Positions 1 to 11,576 of a DNA stretch of 64,000 nucleotides are shown piece by piece. Positions within the stretch are counted from its first letter, which is position 1, and each line of letters begins with the position of its first letter. Below the pieces are notes generated by a model. It searched no databases. It saw nothing but the letters and a program-made list of their open reading frames with translations, and was not told the DNA's origin. The translations under genes and the position numbers were made by a program. Source of the stretch: Solen grandis (Eukaryota > Mollusca > Bivalvia > Adapedonta > Solenidae); the NCBI GenBank assembly GCA_021229015.1, contig CM037788.1, positions 37,658,024-37,722,023 of the forward strand, given 5' to 3'.

Positions 1-389
1 TTGAAACAAAATAATATATGGGCTATCTACACACATAATTCACATGATATACTTATAGCCATATTTGAATTTAATCCGAAGCAATAAGAACTGCGTTGCT
101 CTGTAATCGTTCTCATGATAATAAGATTAACCGTTTAATTATATTAATTGGTTCCGGAACATAATTTCAGTTTAAATACTGATCAACATGTGAGTGATAC
201 ATGAGTTAAATGCATATTTATGGCCCACTGTGATTAAATACAGTCTCTATTATCACACACGAGTAAATTTTAAGCAATCACCGGTAATGCAAATAAAACA
301 GTTAAAATAAAGAAAACCTAAAAAAACAAAAAACAAAACAAAAAAAAACCAAAAAACATCGATTACGGAACAAGTTATCACAACTTATA
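1..389. other. AT-rich non-coding stretch
   Basis: No gene, RNA or clear repeat is visible. The last 100 bases are an A-rich low-complexity run (about 310-357). Confidence 0.5.
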
Positions 390-394
390 TTAAT

Positions 395-580
395 CACTCT
401 CGGTGGCTTCGGTGACTGCGTATGTAATCATTACTGTGGGAGGAAACTTGAGAACCCGGAGAAAACCCACGTGTCTGGACGGGCAACCACTGTACCCACT
501 CACGTACGTGACCAGGAATCGAACCCGGGACGCGTTGGTACGAAGCGAGGCGCGTTACTACTACGCTATCCCAAAAAGTC
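395..580 (-). mobile_element. tRNA-derived SINE-like element
   Basis: Read on the minus strand, this has a tRNA-like head with a B-box (GGGTTCGATTCC, around 510-525). A tail resembling GTGGGTTTTCTCCGGGTTCT follows, a motif I associate with short dispersed repeats of marine invertebrates. The open frame through it is incidental. It is not a functional tRNA because the acceptor stem does not close. Confidence 0.55.
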
Positions 581-2761
581 TAGATGATGGAAAAGTCAAG
601 ATCAAACAAGTAACTGGTGTTGCACGCAACACATGAGCCCCCTACCGGTAGGGTGCATATTATTTCCGTTACCATAGCAACCAGAATTTTGGTAAAAAAA
701 AAGTGACGTGCAGAATCTCCATACTGCCATCTATTCATATACCAAGTTTCATTATAAAATTCATTAAAAAATGATGAAACTATCGCTCTATCGCTATCAT
801 TTTTCATTGGTTTTCCAACGATTGAATGGTTCAACTTCACGTATCTTGTGTGAAAAAAGTGCTGATTTCTCGCTAAATAGTATAATATCGCTGCCCTGGG
901 CGGGTGATAATGACTTCTCATCATAATGTAGTGAACCGTCAAAATAAACTCCTAGTGAATTGCTGCTACCTTAATACTGCATTGATTGATAGGTCTGAAA
1001 AGTCGCTATGACTAAATATACATGTATTCCGTCAAATAATTGATTTTAACATATAAAAGCTGGGTAAATAGTCAATCCTGTGGTTAATAAAAGAAATACG
1101 CCTACCGTGGACAGGGATACGACCTCGCTCTCACAAAAAGCTAGATACGGCTTACTATTTATACAGTAAAAACAAGATTCATAGAATGGACGGGAAAAAG
1201 AAACCATATTGTCAAGCCCAACAGTCATTTGATCATCATCTCATCATAACTGGGATTTTATCATCAATTAAAGGCCCATTATTCATCGCTGCAATGCATA
1301 AATAAGAAAGAATCGTTTACTAAACACCAACCAGTTGTTTACAAAAAAATACCCGATTTGCATTTTTCGTGCATCTTCGTCAATTTCCTGACCCTTTCCA
1401 TAGACCTTTCGTATGTCTCCATTATCAAATTGAATCGCAAGTACAAACAATGATGACGCAGCAAATAAACAATTGTGAATTGGCGACGGTTTTTCAATTT
1501 AATTCATTTCCGCAAATGTAAACAATGAGTTTGTCAGTATATTCAATATATTGAATGTGGATAGTAAACGGAAGAAGAAGGAGTATTTTGACATTCACAC
1601 AAAATACTCAACCTTCTAAAGCGTTTAACTGTTATTTTAAAGCAGATATTTGCACATTATATATATAGAAATAGATTGACGAAATAGAAAAGCAGGTTCT
1701 TTCTCGTTCAGTAGCTGAAAGATAAACATATCAGATTGCCGGGAACAAGCTCTGCGAAACTGCTTTGAACGCTGGGAAATCTGGACTGTGTCAAAGGCTA
1801 CCGGAAGTACATGTTCCTAGACGGTGCTAGACTGGTAGGCGCATAATAGGGCAGATTCGATTAGAGTACGCCCCTTTATTCCCTGCATCCCTTTTTTCCA
1901 CTTCTCAATTTTGCGCAGTTTATAATTTTCTTATCGATAAGTAGTAGCTTCATAGCTTTAAGTTTATTCTTCAATAAACTATGCATAGATTTTGTTCGAA
2001 ACAAGACTACAGCTAGGTGCATACAAGGGAAATATAAAATTTATAACCATGCTATGAGTGATCAACACCTGATTAATGTATGTACAGCAGTTATTTTAGC
2101 TTCCTATTTCACATGAATTGGAATCAAATATTTCTAATATAAGCCTTGATAATTTTTCCCAGCTATCCTTCAACTTCAAGTTCTTCGACAACGTCATAGT
2201 GTAACTTTGTGTTCACTTGGCTAACGGCTATTTCTAAAATTTTGGGAAATGCTTATACTTGTAACACTAAAACTATCTAGGGTACGGGTAACTCGATAGA
2301 TTTATCCACCACCGTTGAATTCTCTCTTAACCCCGTCCTGTACAGCTTCGCTCATATAAATTAACGTAATTGCTGAATACATATTATTGATTTCCAATAA
2401 GGATTGTTGATGAATATTAGCATAACTGCAGTTCTTTTGTAATGGCATGTATGCGACATTTGTCTCTAAATAGGTTACCAGTCTGGGGCTGTGTAGGCCA
2501 AGTATCAAACGGATATTTTTGTCTGGTTAAATGCACATTAATTATAGTTATAATTGACCATGTTCTCCTATTTTTGGGGGGACTAAATATGATGGAAGAT
2601 CTTAAGCATCAATTTCTTGAACGAGCATTATGTTTCTTCTTCGTTCGAATTATGGCAAACTTCCAAAATTTTTATCAACAGGAATAAAAGTTACTTCAAC
2701 ACTATTCCCCTTTGTAAAATGTTTTAAATGCTGAAAAATAACAAAAACAGCATCTGTCTGA
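581..2761. other. Non-coding stretch, no gene recognised
   Basis: ORFs here are under 125 codons, with no domain signature or convincing splice borders. A slightly GC-richer patch at about 1735-1900 shows no coding signal I can defend. Confidence 0.4.
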
Positions 2762-2986
2762 GATTCCATCAACCATACTTAGCGCTAAGAAATACTTAAA
2801 ACTACTTAAATTCTCATTTTCGGTTATCTGATATAAATTCCCAAATATTTTATTTCCATAATTTTGTCATATGCTTGCTTATTTTTATTAAGTATTTAGT
2901 TAGTTTATTACTTATTAGAGAAATAAGAATTAAGAAATTCACAACTAAGTATTTAAATATTACCTAGCACTAAGTTTTGTTGGGTA
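2762..2986. mobile_element. Palindromic MITE, CTTAGCGCTAAG family, copy 1
   Basis: The element opens with CCATCAACCATACTTAGCGC and closes with the inverted equivalent, ...CTAGCACTAAGTTTTGTTGG. The interior is AT-rich with repeated AAGTATTTA motifs. Related copies lie at 57261-57513 and 63065-63275, sharing the closing arm AACTAAGTATTTAA plus a TTAG-rich end. No coding capacity; superfamily not assigned. Confidence 0.55.
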
Positions 2987-3619
2987 TCTGATACAAGGGA
3001 TACACAGGACAAATCTTTGAGGAATTTGAATCACAAAGAATATTGCGCTGTATTATTTTGTAATTATAAATAAGTAAAGAAATGAAAATGAATGTATCAA
3101 AGGTCTTTAGAAAGAAAGAAATGCCGACCTACCGAGCCTATATTAATTTGCCATGTCACCAGAACGACATTTTTACATCAGAAATCAACATATGGCCATA
3201 AATGTTAATCATACAAACAAAAAATGAAGTTAAATTCCCCCAAAGCTTGTGATTTATATCATTTTATTTTGATGATTATTATTTATTGAGCAAATAAAAC
3301 ACTTATATCATCATTCGACAACACAAGAGAAATGATATGGAGGTTATCCACTCATCATTAAATTATAATCATTGTCATTCAAATTGCTTAAAAAGACTTC
3401 ATTGCAGATGCAAGCATCTATTTAATTGGAATTATAAGCTCTTTTGCTTTAAGTCTAACAGGCTTATATTTACTATAAATTTAATTCGCACGATCACTTG
3501 ATGGACCATGATCACAATTTAATGATGGATGGATAACCATAAAGTCTTAACGTTATTAATTGAACATCTATGATGAATCTTACATAATTATAGTTCTTGC
3601 AACAAATATAAGGGTGTCC
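2987..3619. other. Non-coding stretch, nothing recognised
   Basis: AT-rich sequence with no gene, RNA or repeat that I can support. Confidence 0.4.
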
Positions 3620-3815
3620 AGATAACGTGTTGGTGTGACTAAAGCAGACCGGGTTTAAGCCAAGGGTTAACCCGATTTTGGATGTGAAAGGGTACTTATT
3701 TCGGACACGTTTATCGGTTTTCTCTGGATACTCCAGTTCTCCGTTTCCCACCAAAAGACACACAGGGCCCCGCCCAAAACTACGGGTGCCCATAAAAGGC
3801 ATTTACAGCAGCAGA
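3620..3815 (+). mobile_element. SINE-like dispersed repeat
   Basis: It contains CGGTTTTCTCTGGATACTCC followed by a run resembling TCTCCGTTTCCCACC, the same tail motif as the element near 395-580 but in the opposite orientation. The tRNA-like head is not clear, so this may be a truncated copy. The two overlapping ORFs on opposite strands are incidental. Confidence 0.4.
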
Positions 3816-4589
3816 GATTGCTGCGGTATCAAAGTTCATTCAATAAATTCCTTAGTTATCGATATACCTTTACTTTGACGAAAACACAAGATAAAACACA
3901 TGCTGATATATTAGCAATTTATATTTTGCTAATGTGGTTTATATATGGATATAGTATATATTATTCTGATTAAACTTTCAAAAGAAATAAAATCAAATCT
4001 AAATGGCAAAACCCTTACAAAAAGTTTTCTTCTGCAAATATAAAAATATTCAATAAATGTCAGTACTGAGACAAAATTAAACGTTAAACCGTCAAAACAT
4101 TTCAGACCATTAACCAACTAATTCAGAACCTGACACCAATAAATACTAGTAAACGTTTTCAATTGGAAGCAAAACACCCAGAATTAAATAAAGTATATGT
4201 TGGTTGGATCTTTTCGCACGTTAAGGTTTGGCTCTGAAACATTGTTGTCGACATTCAAACACTTTAAGACACACAGGTGTAATGAAAGTTGTCAGTTTGT
4301 ATGGTGACATTGGGGATATTTACAGGAAATTGGTTGAGTAGATTAATGCTGACGCTAGTACAGAGAAGGCCAAGATGTGCTCAGCAGTTTCTGTGGAAAC
4401 TGTTGGAGGGCTCTACATTATGAAGCACTATATCTGTCTGAAAGAGTAGACATAGATTCCAACTAAGAGATATACCGTCGTCGGGACGTTCAATCCAATA
4501 AATAAAACTTTGGTCTTTGGTCTTTTCTCGATAAACATAAAATACTTATATCCAGAAATATTGATCGTTTTATGGTTAAGTCCCTTAAA

Positions 4590-4710
4590 TGGTTCCGCTA
4601 CGTGTTGGACCACTTAACCTCTATAAAGATAACCAGGTACCCTAATGAAACATTAGGAAATCTTGGCTATCTCTGTAAAAGGCCATGACGTCCGAAATGT
4701 AGCGGAACCA
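4590..4710. mobile_element. Foldback MITE-like element, copy 1
   Basis: A 121-bp imperfect palindrome. The ends TGGTTCCGCTAC and GTAGCGGAACCA are exact inverted repeats. The centre contains CCTAATG-AAA-CATTAGG, and the arms pair again through AGATAACCA and TGGCTATCT. The second copy is about 1.1 kb away at 5686-5807. There is no coding capacity. Confidence 0.65.
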
Positions 4711-5685
4711 TTACATGGACTTTACCTTAAATCTGTTAACCTTGACATAGTTATTTCATATGATACACAGGCACCGCAATATGGAATATATTTATTTGAT
4801 AATGACGCTCAAATATATATCCCCTTATTTATGTACTCTGATTTACGACCAGCAAAAATATATCAAAACAATTACATACCAGTAAAAAACTAAATGGCAC
4901 TCAAGAGGTTTGAAGGAATACATATATAACGATTAACCAAGTCCAATGAAACCAAGCAATTATAAAATGGCATATCTTACACGTTCCATGCTCGTATACA
5001 GTGTAGTTTGAGTAGGAACAATACAGAAACGTGACATTGGCTGCCTTACGATCCAATTTGTGCATTTGCAAAAGGAAATATGTGTTGGAATCAATAAGCT
5101 GTTACAGATACGGGGGAAATTCAATTCGTCAAAGAATACATTCAAGTTGCGGTAGAAGTTAATGTAAGGCAAAAATAAAATGCATGAAGAGTAGTGTAAC
5201 CAAAGGATTTGCAATGTCATTATGAAGTACCAGTAATGTGTTTAAATGATAAAGCATTCAATGTTTGCGACTGAGTAATGGATCAATTTGGCTGGCGATA
5301 TACTCGTAGTATACAGGTGAAACATATGCCATTATGTACCAAGAACCTCCTTATGTATTCTTCTCCATCAGATGAGTCATTGTTGTTGTTGTCACAAAAT
5401 GTCCACCTATAGACCATTTCACCAGAAGATCGGCAATATCCGGTATAATTCGCTGATTTAAATCGACCAATAAGTGACTTGGGAAAATTTGAAATATATG
5501 TTTATTTCCCAGTGAAATACTGTGTGAATTTTACAAAGGCGTGTAGATAAGACGTCCGGGAAGTGTTCGTTGATTTACGTAAGTTTAAGTCTTATTTCGC
5601 GAGTGCACATCGACAACCTTTAGAACAACTGACCTACCGAAAACAAGCTGGAAGGCTTCTTCACAGTAAGGTGAAGTCCCTGTAC
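4711..5685. other. Non-coding stretch between two foldback copies
   Basis: No recognised gene. ORFs of 76 and 86 codons lack any domain signature. Confidence 0.4.
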
Positions 5686-5807
5686 TGGTCCCGCTACGTC
5701 TTTGACCTCTTAACCTCTACCAAGATAACCAAGGTACCCTAATGAAACATTAGGAAATCTTGGTTATCTTCGTGAAAGAACATGAGGTCCGAAATGTAGC
5801 GAAACCA
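5686..5807. mobile_element. Foldback MITE-like element, copy 2
   Basis: Same orientation and internal order as the 4590-4710 copy: TGGTCCCGCTACGT at the left, CCTAATGAAACATTAGG at the centre, ATGTAGCGAAACCA at the right. Several substitutions separate the two copies, so they are not a recent duplication. Confidence 0.65.
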
Positions 5808-8800
5808 TTACAAACAAATTCGAATGTCCCCTGGGACTCAAACCTACAGCAATGATGGGCTAAAAAGTAGCCAGTCAGCGATTAGTGTTACTAGCCATGG
5901 ATGCCTTCGCAGATCCGTAGGCTGTTGCTAATAAAAATATACTCAACAACTTTTCTAATTGGTCACTTGATAATTTCATCAAAATATCACAAGGAAAATA
6001 AGTGTATGAAAATCTAATGTATTTAAATTAAAGAACTGTTTATTACAAAATAGAAATCATAGGTTTAATTCACGATGTTTTTGTTGGCAAAATCCATGTA
6101 TACCTCAAGGTTATGTTCATGGTAACTCAATTGTGATGGTTTACCATCAATATATTCACCAGTATTGAAAAATACAAAATCAAAGGGTGACCAATTAGAA
6201 AAGTTGTTGAGTATACGTATGAATTCGAAAAAAAAAAGAAAAAAGAATTTGATCGCAGAAGTATCTTGGCATAAATTTTCTGTTTTTTTTTTCCCCGAAT
6301 ATCTATGTGATTAAGCTAGACACCATGCTTTTTTGTTTATATCAGATTGTCAGCTTCAAGAGAATTTCGTCAAATTTATTACCAGAATCAGACATATTGC
6401 TTTTTATTTCTATTACATAGAAAAAGTGTTTACTGGAAGTATATTATACTGAATACAACATTACACACTACCCTTGCAATCCAATATGTATATATATAAA
6501 ATATGTATATGTATATAAAAAAGAAGAAAATTCAATATGGGCGCAATATTCTTTGCCATAGTCGCGAGTCATATATTCCTTTGGATTCGTGATTATTATC
6601 TTTTTTCCAAACATTTCGGACATGATGCATATGGCAGATAGCCGAGCTTATCCGTTTATGTACACGTCATATACGGGTTTCCCAAAGTAAACATGATTCG
6701 TTGGAAGGAACAAATAACCAATGGAAATTGACTGTTTGTTCTGTCACTCTACTTCGATTCATGAAAACTTATTACAAACTTTTAGTCCATTCAAAGGTAC
6801 TTGTTTATTATACTGGGGCCAAGACTTTTACAAACTCGTTTCGTGGTTAAGCAACATATGCTTTCATTAGACCTTTTTCCTCTCACAACCTCTTTTCCTA
6901 TATCTGCACACTTATACGAATATTGTTTTCATATATTCCTTTTCATAACTCAAGAATCAGAAGAAACAGGATGGTAAAATCTTCAAAGGGAAACTATTAA
7001 GAGTATTCTAAATTGTGTAATTGTCTATTGCTTATGGTCCAAATAGACCGGTTGAATATAGTGATAGAATCAATTACGTTAAATGGTTGAGACCTTCACT
7101 CTTAATGCTCTTCAAACTTCAGTTCTCTCTTTTTTGTTTTTAGTGTTTTTTTATTGCTAGACAGATCAACGGGCAAAAACGTTTTTGGTAAAACTATATG
7201 CAAAATCTATATCCATGCTCCACAACAGTATTTCTGCGCATATTTTTTCTATCTGGATACATTTCTCTAGAATAAATCACGTTTACAAAGGAAATTTCTC
7301 TCGTGGAAAATTTGATAAATAAACGGAGAAAATTCAAGGACATCCGGGTGTAAATTTAATTTAGTTCTTATTTCTCATACCTATCCATCACAGCGGTTTC
7401 GTGTTAGATGGATGAAGAAAACCCTCCTCCTCCCCCAGTCCAGATGAGTGAAAACCAAAAGCTTTCCAGTCAGAGCCTTCATACTGGTGGAATTAAATGA
7501 ATCGCGATACTATTTAACCAAGAAGTTACATTATGGAAGAGCCTAGTGGTTAAGACCCAGGTACTCAGAGACATCCGGGTATAAACACCGTCTTTAAGTA
7601 AACCAGTCGTTCTAATAACGGAAACACGTGACAGTACTATCAAATATATATCAAAGCTCACAATATGCTTAGAGACTGTCGGCAGGATATACAGGATATA
7701 CATACTGTAATAGCTATAATTCTAATTTCAATTTTTACTTGACAGTCTTTTAGTGCCCTGAGCGCTTTGATTTGCTCAGTAATGAGTGAGATTCAGGACC
7801 TCACAATCGCGTTGAAATGATACTCTACTTAGGCAGAGCGATACATTGCGGTGAAAATGGCTGTGGTAATTATGCAAATTATCGATACCTGCTTTTGTTT
7901 ATTGGTACGTAAGACTGGCACCTGTGAGACTAATAAACTACCAAAAAAAACTTCTTATTAGAAAATTAATTCTTTAAGGTGTGCATGTTTTATATACATG
8001 GACTGTGCACTTAATGCCGTTTAATCATTACTTGCAATGATTTTTCTTATACTCGCCATTAAAAAAAGCCGTATAAATGGACAACTATATCGATTTGAAC
8101 ACTGTTAAAGTCTATAAAAGGTTTCACAATACGGAAGAAAATTGTATATCGAGATGGTACGTTGTATAGCGATATTGGTTGTATATGTCATTAAATCTCT
8201 TGGGGATAACGTATGTGATTTTGTCACGCAAGGGTTTCATATGACTTCGTGATTTTCTTTTATATATCGTAAACTATGGTGTGCGTTACAGAATAAATAT
8301 TACACTGATTAGATTTTGCGATAGTTTGGTCTTTATACAGAGTCTCTCGCTGATATTTTCGTTATAGTCAGCTTGATTTAATCATCTGCCCCTTTTTTCC
8401 ATTTCAACTTAATTTCTACCAGGTGATATTTTTGAGAGAACGGAGATTCAGGAAAGAGAATATAATGTATTCATCTAATTTAAACGATGCGTTCATTACA
8501 AACGCCATGTTTGCATATGTAGTCTGATTGTCTTTGGTTATTCGTCCATACGACAGTATTTCTGAATATTTGAGTCATTTGTTGATTTTTGCCTAGTATA
8601 TAATCCTGCTTTACAGCGATATAATCATCCTAACACAAAGAAAAACCAGTCCTTGTGTTACCAGTATACGTTGTTTGTCAAGCATTGAAGTTACATCTGA
8701 TTAGTACAACTTTGATACTTTGGGGATCGTACCTTCAACCTCCATGTTTCTGAGCGGAAGATCTAACAACTCCCCAGAGGGTGCCGTGTATAGTAAAACA

Positions 8801-9137
8801 GTATTTCAAAGTACATTGCTTGCTGCTACTCCGAGTCTCCAAAATGATCTGACTTCTTCCGCTACTTAATATTTTATTAATCGTGAGACACGATAAAGTA
8901 GCAGTCTCATATGTCAACTGTCATGACTAAGGCAGACTGAGTGTTAGGTAATTAATTATAAATCCCTATTAATGTCCAGGCTTTGATAAATCGATTTGCC
9001 AAAGTCAGCCGTCCTGCTTCCCCTAGATTCCAGTCATCAGATACTCCCTGAGTTTAGTGATTTTTCCCCAAACCTTTTGCTACTTTCGATATTTTGTGTG
9101 TATATTTTGTGCATATAAACACTGTTCACACAGACAT
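5808..9137. other. Non-coding stretch, no gene recognised
   Basis: AT-rich sequence with a dinucleotide-rich TATA/TATG patch near 6487-6520. A weak tRNA-like/SINE-like segment may lie around 7535-7720, but its box A and box B matches are too poor to call. ORFs are 60-75 codons with no domains. Confidence 0.4.
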
Positions 9138-9237
9138 NNNNNNNNNNNNNNNNNNNNNNNNNNNNNNNNNNNNNNNNNNNNNNNNNNNNNNNNNNNNNNN
9201 NNNNNNNNNNNNNNNNNNNNNNNNNNNNNNNNNNNNN
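9138..9237. other. Assembly gap of 100 N
   Basis: Exactly 100 N, the conventional placeholder for a scaffold join of unknown length. Frames that run through it are meaningless. CpG content looks similar on both sides. Confidence 0.98.
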
Positions 9238-9239
9238 GA

Positions 9240-9460
9240 CATTTTAGGGCAACGGCTGATAAAGTCCCTACCCACGTTAAAGACCTTTTTAACAAGTCTA
9301 CAGAAGGAGAACAGATGCTGAGGCCCAGATAATCGCTGGTCTCTTAGTTAATTATGGGGATACCTTTTCTAAAGACGAATGGGATTTGGGTCTGACCCAT
9401 ATTACCGAGCATGATATGAAGACAGGCAAATACAGAGGCAGGGGTCTGATAGGAAGCTGA
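9240..9460 (+). pseudogene. Broken Ty3/gypsy-type pol fragment (segment before reverse transcriptase)
   Basis: Two consecutive frames give retrotransposon polyprotein-like peptides. The first contains HVKDLFNKSTEGE; after a frameshift near 9320-9330 the second contains IIAGLLVNYGDTFSKDEWDL and then GLTHITEHDMKTGKY. A pattern of this kind (a D/E-L-F/Y-x-x-S start, then a Y-x-D-x-F-S-K motif and an H-x-I/M-x-T-G motif) is characteristic of the linker between protease and reverse transcriptase in metazoan Ty3/gypsy pol. It stops at TGA 9458-9460 with no RT domain following, and its left side is cut by the assembly gap. It is a dead relic. Confidence 0.7.
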
Positions 9461-9557
9461 TGCTAAGGCAATTAAGAGTATGGTTCATAAACCAAGGAAG
9501 TGACTTTAAACTTGTAAATTCTAAGCCTTACTTCGTTGGTCGCCTGTTTATACAGGT

Positions 9558-9596
9558 CCGCACTAAGCCCGTCAAGGACCAGTGGGCTAAGTGCGG
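9558..9596. other. Strong 13-bp stem-loop
   Basis: CCGCACTAAGCCC (9558-9570) and GGGCTAAGTGCGG (9584-9596) are exact inverted repeats around a 13-nt loop. The hairpin is flanked by direct repeats of TCGCCTGT...ACAGGTCC. It lies about 100 bp past the Ty3-like fragment and may be part of a retroelement non-coding region; its function is unknown. Confidence 0.6.
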
Positions 9597-9599
9597 GTA

Positions 9600-10992
9600 A
9601 GTCGCCTGTGGTAGGCACAGGTCCCTGTGCGCCAAATTTGGGTAGGTTAGCTTAACAGTGTACATTGCAGCTCATCGATAAATGTTAAATTCATATATAA
9701 TCATATACTGACTTATTAACTTTTCAACACAGTGACTCTAATATAATTAAATTCAGCATAGTATAGTAATCTTTTTACAAAGAACAATTTAATTTATTGC
9801 TGAAAGTGATAATAAAGTTTTAATAATTTAAGATTGTGAATGACATTGATAGGGAAAATATCACCCGGACATTATTTAGGGAGCTGAAGCATTGTGACAT
9901 TCGTTGAAGATAAAGTGTGAATTCCAAGTATCATGCACATGTATTTTCATTACTGAGAATTTAGAGTTGAATGTATGTGGTGTTTTTATAAAGTTGCAAT
10001 TTTACTTGACTGTTCACAGATATTACTAAATTTGAATGATATAGATAAAGATTTTGGTAGGAATGATCATTTCGATTGGTTGAAATGTTATGTATACCAT
10101 TATAAGTACTATTTAAGGTGGTTCAAGTGCGGTTTTGGTATTAAGGTGGTTCAAATGTGTTTCGTAACAGCAACAATTTTACAGGGTTTTTTCTCTGTGT
10201 ATTGTTTGTTTCATTTGTATTAACGAATAACTTTAAAACATGTTATTCTATGTAGTCCAAGAGTAGTCTGGACATTAAAGGGTTTAAATATGATTCATAA
10301 CTGCAAATTACTAGGGCGGCAATTATACAGAGTTTATCTCTGAACTTTTTCATGTTACAATTGTTGTGTTACAAATTTTTCACATATTATTTAAGGTGGT
10401 CCATGTGATTTTTTTGACGTTATTGTGGTTGGAATATATTTCGTAACGCTGAGTTTTAGCAGATGTTAAGTCCGCTAAATCTATTGTTTAACTATTGCTC
10501 TATTGTTTAACGTTTATATTGTTGTTTTACCAGTTGGTGTATTATTTAAGGTAGTCGGAGCTTTACCTTTAAAAATGCGGGGGTAATGATATGCCCTAGG
10601 ATTTAAGTCATACAGATGAAGTAAATATGAACTTTTTACCTTGTATAGGGATTCGTCTTTATCTCATGAAATAATGCAAGTGCATATTGTAAGATGCAGG
10701 ATATGCAGCCCACACTGTTAAATTATGTGGTCTAGCACACCGAGACATAATACAACAGCTTTATGTATCTTTTGTGTTCTATAAAACATGTTCTCGTTAA
10801 CTTCCATTTGTGTTAACACGAGGAATCTGCTATGTAATCTCGGCTGACCATGTGCGTGTATTTTCCTCTCATTGTTTCACTTATTATCTTTGCAAATGTA
10901 ATAATCCATCCTTGTATTGTTGTTGAATACATTTATCCTCTATTTTTGTCCAAATCTAGTTTAATTGTCGTCGAACTAAGTGATTAATTTAA
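9600..10992. other. Non-coding stretch with a loose AAGGTGGTTC repeat
   Basis: The motif ATTTAAGGTGGTTC or a near variant recurs about four times between 10110 and 10560 at uneven spacing. No gene is recognised. Confidence 0.4.
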
Positions 10993-11282
10993 TGTAATGG
11001 TATTGTTTAACCTTGCTACCTCAGTTTCAGCAGCCATGTTGTGTAACTTTAAATGATGCATTGTGGGATTATTTGCTTAGTAACCTGTTGCCAGTGTTAA
11101 CTTTAGTGAAGATTTAAAGATGTTTAAACCTGCATTGAGTTCAAGAAATTTTATTAGGGTACGATAGGAGTTTAATTAATGTCTAAATAGTCATATCCTA
11201 ATGTTAATTGTATTCCGCCATTGTTCTTATTTTAGAAGTCTATTTGAGTATTTTGTGGACGGTTGAGATTTTTGACGTCCAT

Positions 11283-11372
11283 ATTTTTAGGACGCCTGTC
11301 CAATATTTCGGTCACCGTCCCATATTTTGGTCACCCGTCCAATATTTTGGACATTTCGTCCATATTCTGGTC
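11283..11372. repeat. Short tandem repeat, GTCCAATATTTTGGTCAC-like unit
   Basis: Four to five diverged copies of a roughly 20-nt unit (variants of GTCCAATATTTTGGTCACC) lie immediately upstream of the TATA box at 11389. U3 regions of LTRs often carry such enhancer-like repeats. Confidence 0.7.
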
Positions 11373-11388
11373 ACACCACCCCAGCGGG

Positions 11389-11425
11389 TATATAAGGGGT
11401 TGGCGTCCCCATCTCGGGATCAGTC
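11389..11425 (+). promoter_or_regulatory. TATA box plus TCAGTC initiator
   Basis: TATATAAGG begins at 11389. TCAGTC is at 11420-11425 with the predicted +1 A at 11422, giving 33 bp from TATA start to +1, which is the canonical distance. No ORF of note follows, so this is best read as a retroelement promoter rather than that of a cellular gene. Confidence 0.5.
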
Positions 11426-11576
11426 TTCCGTGGAAATAATCCGGACACACACTTTGCATCATGCAACTCGTAAGATTTTAATGTGGCATTTTAATATCAC
11501 AAAATTCAAACTGACTGATCATTTGGCAGCCACTTTAAGTTATAAAACAACAAGATATTTCTTAACTACCATTTAA

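Larger units (their letters stand above)
10993..11571 (+). mobile_element. Candidate solo LTR
   Basis: The proposed element runs from TGTAATGG to CTACCA, giving TG...CA ends, and is bordered by the 5-bp direct repeat TTTAA (10988-10992 and 11572-11576). Inside are a short tandem array (11283-11372), a TATA box and an initiator in the order expected for U3 then R. The ends were found by inspection in AT-rich DNA and the TSD could be chance. The internal promoter structure is the stronger evidence. Confidence 0.4.

Noticed and set aside
9057..9332. ORF running through the first run of N
   Set aside because: Translation through N is meaningless; only the part after 9240 has retroelement similarity.
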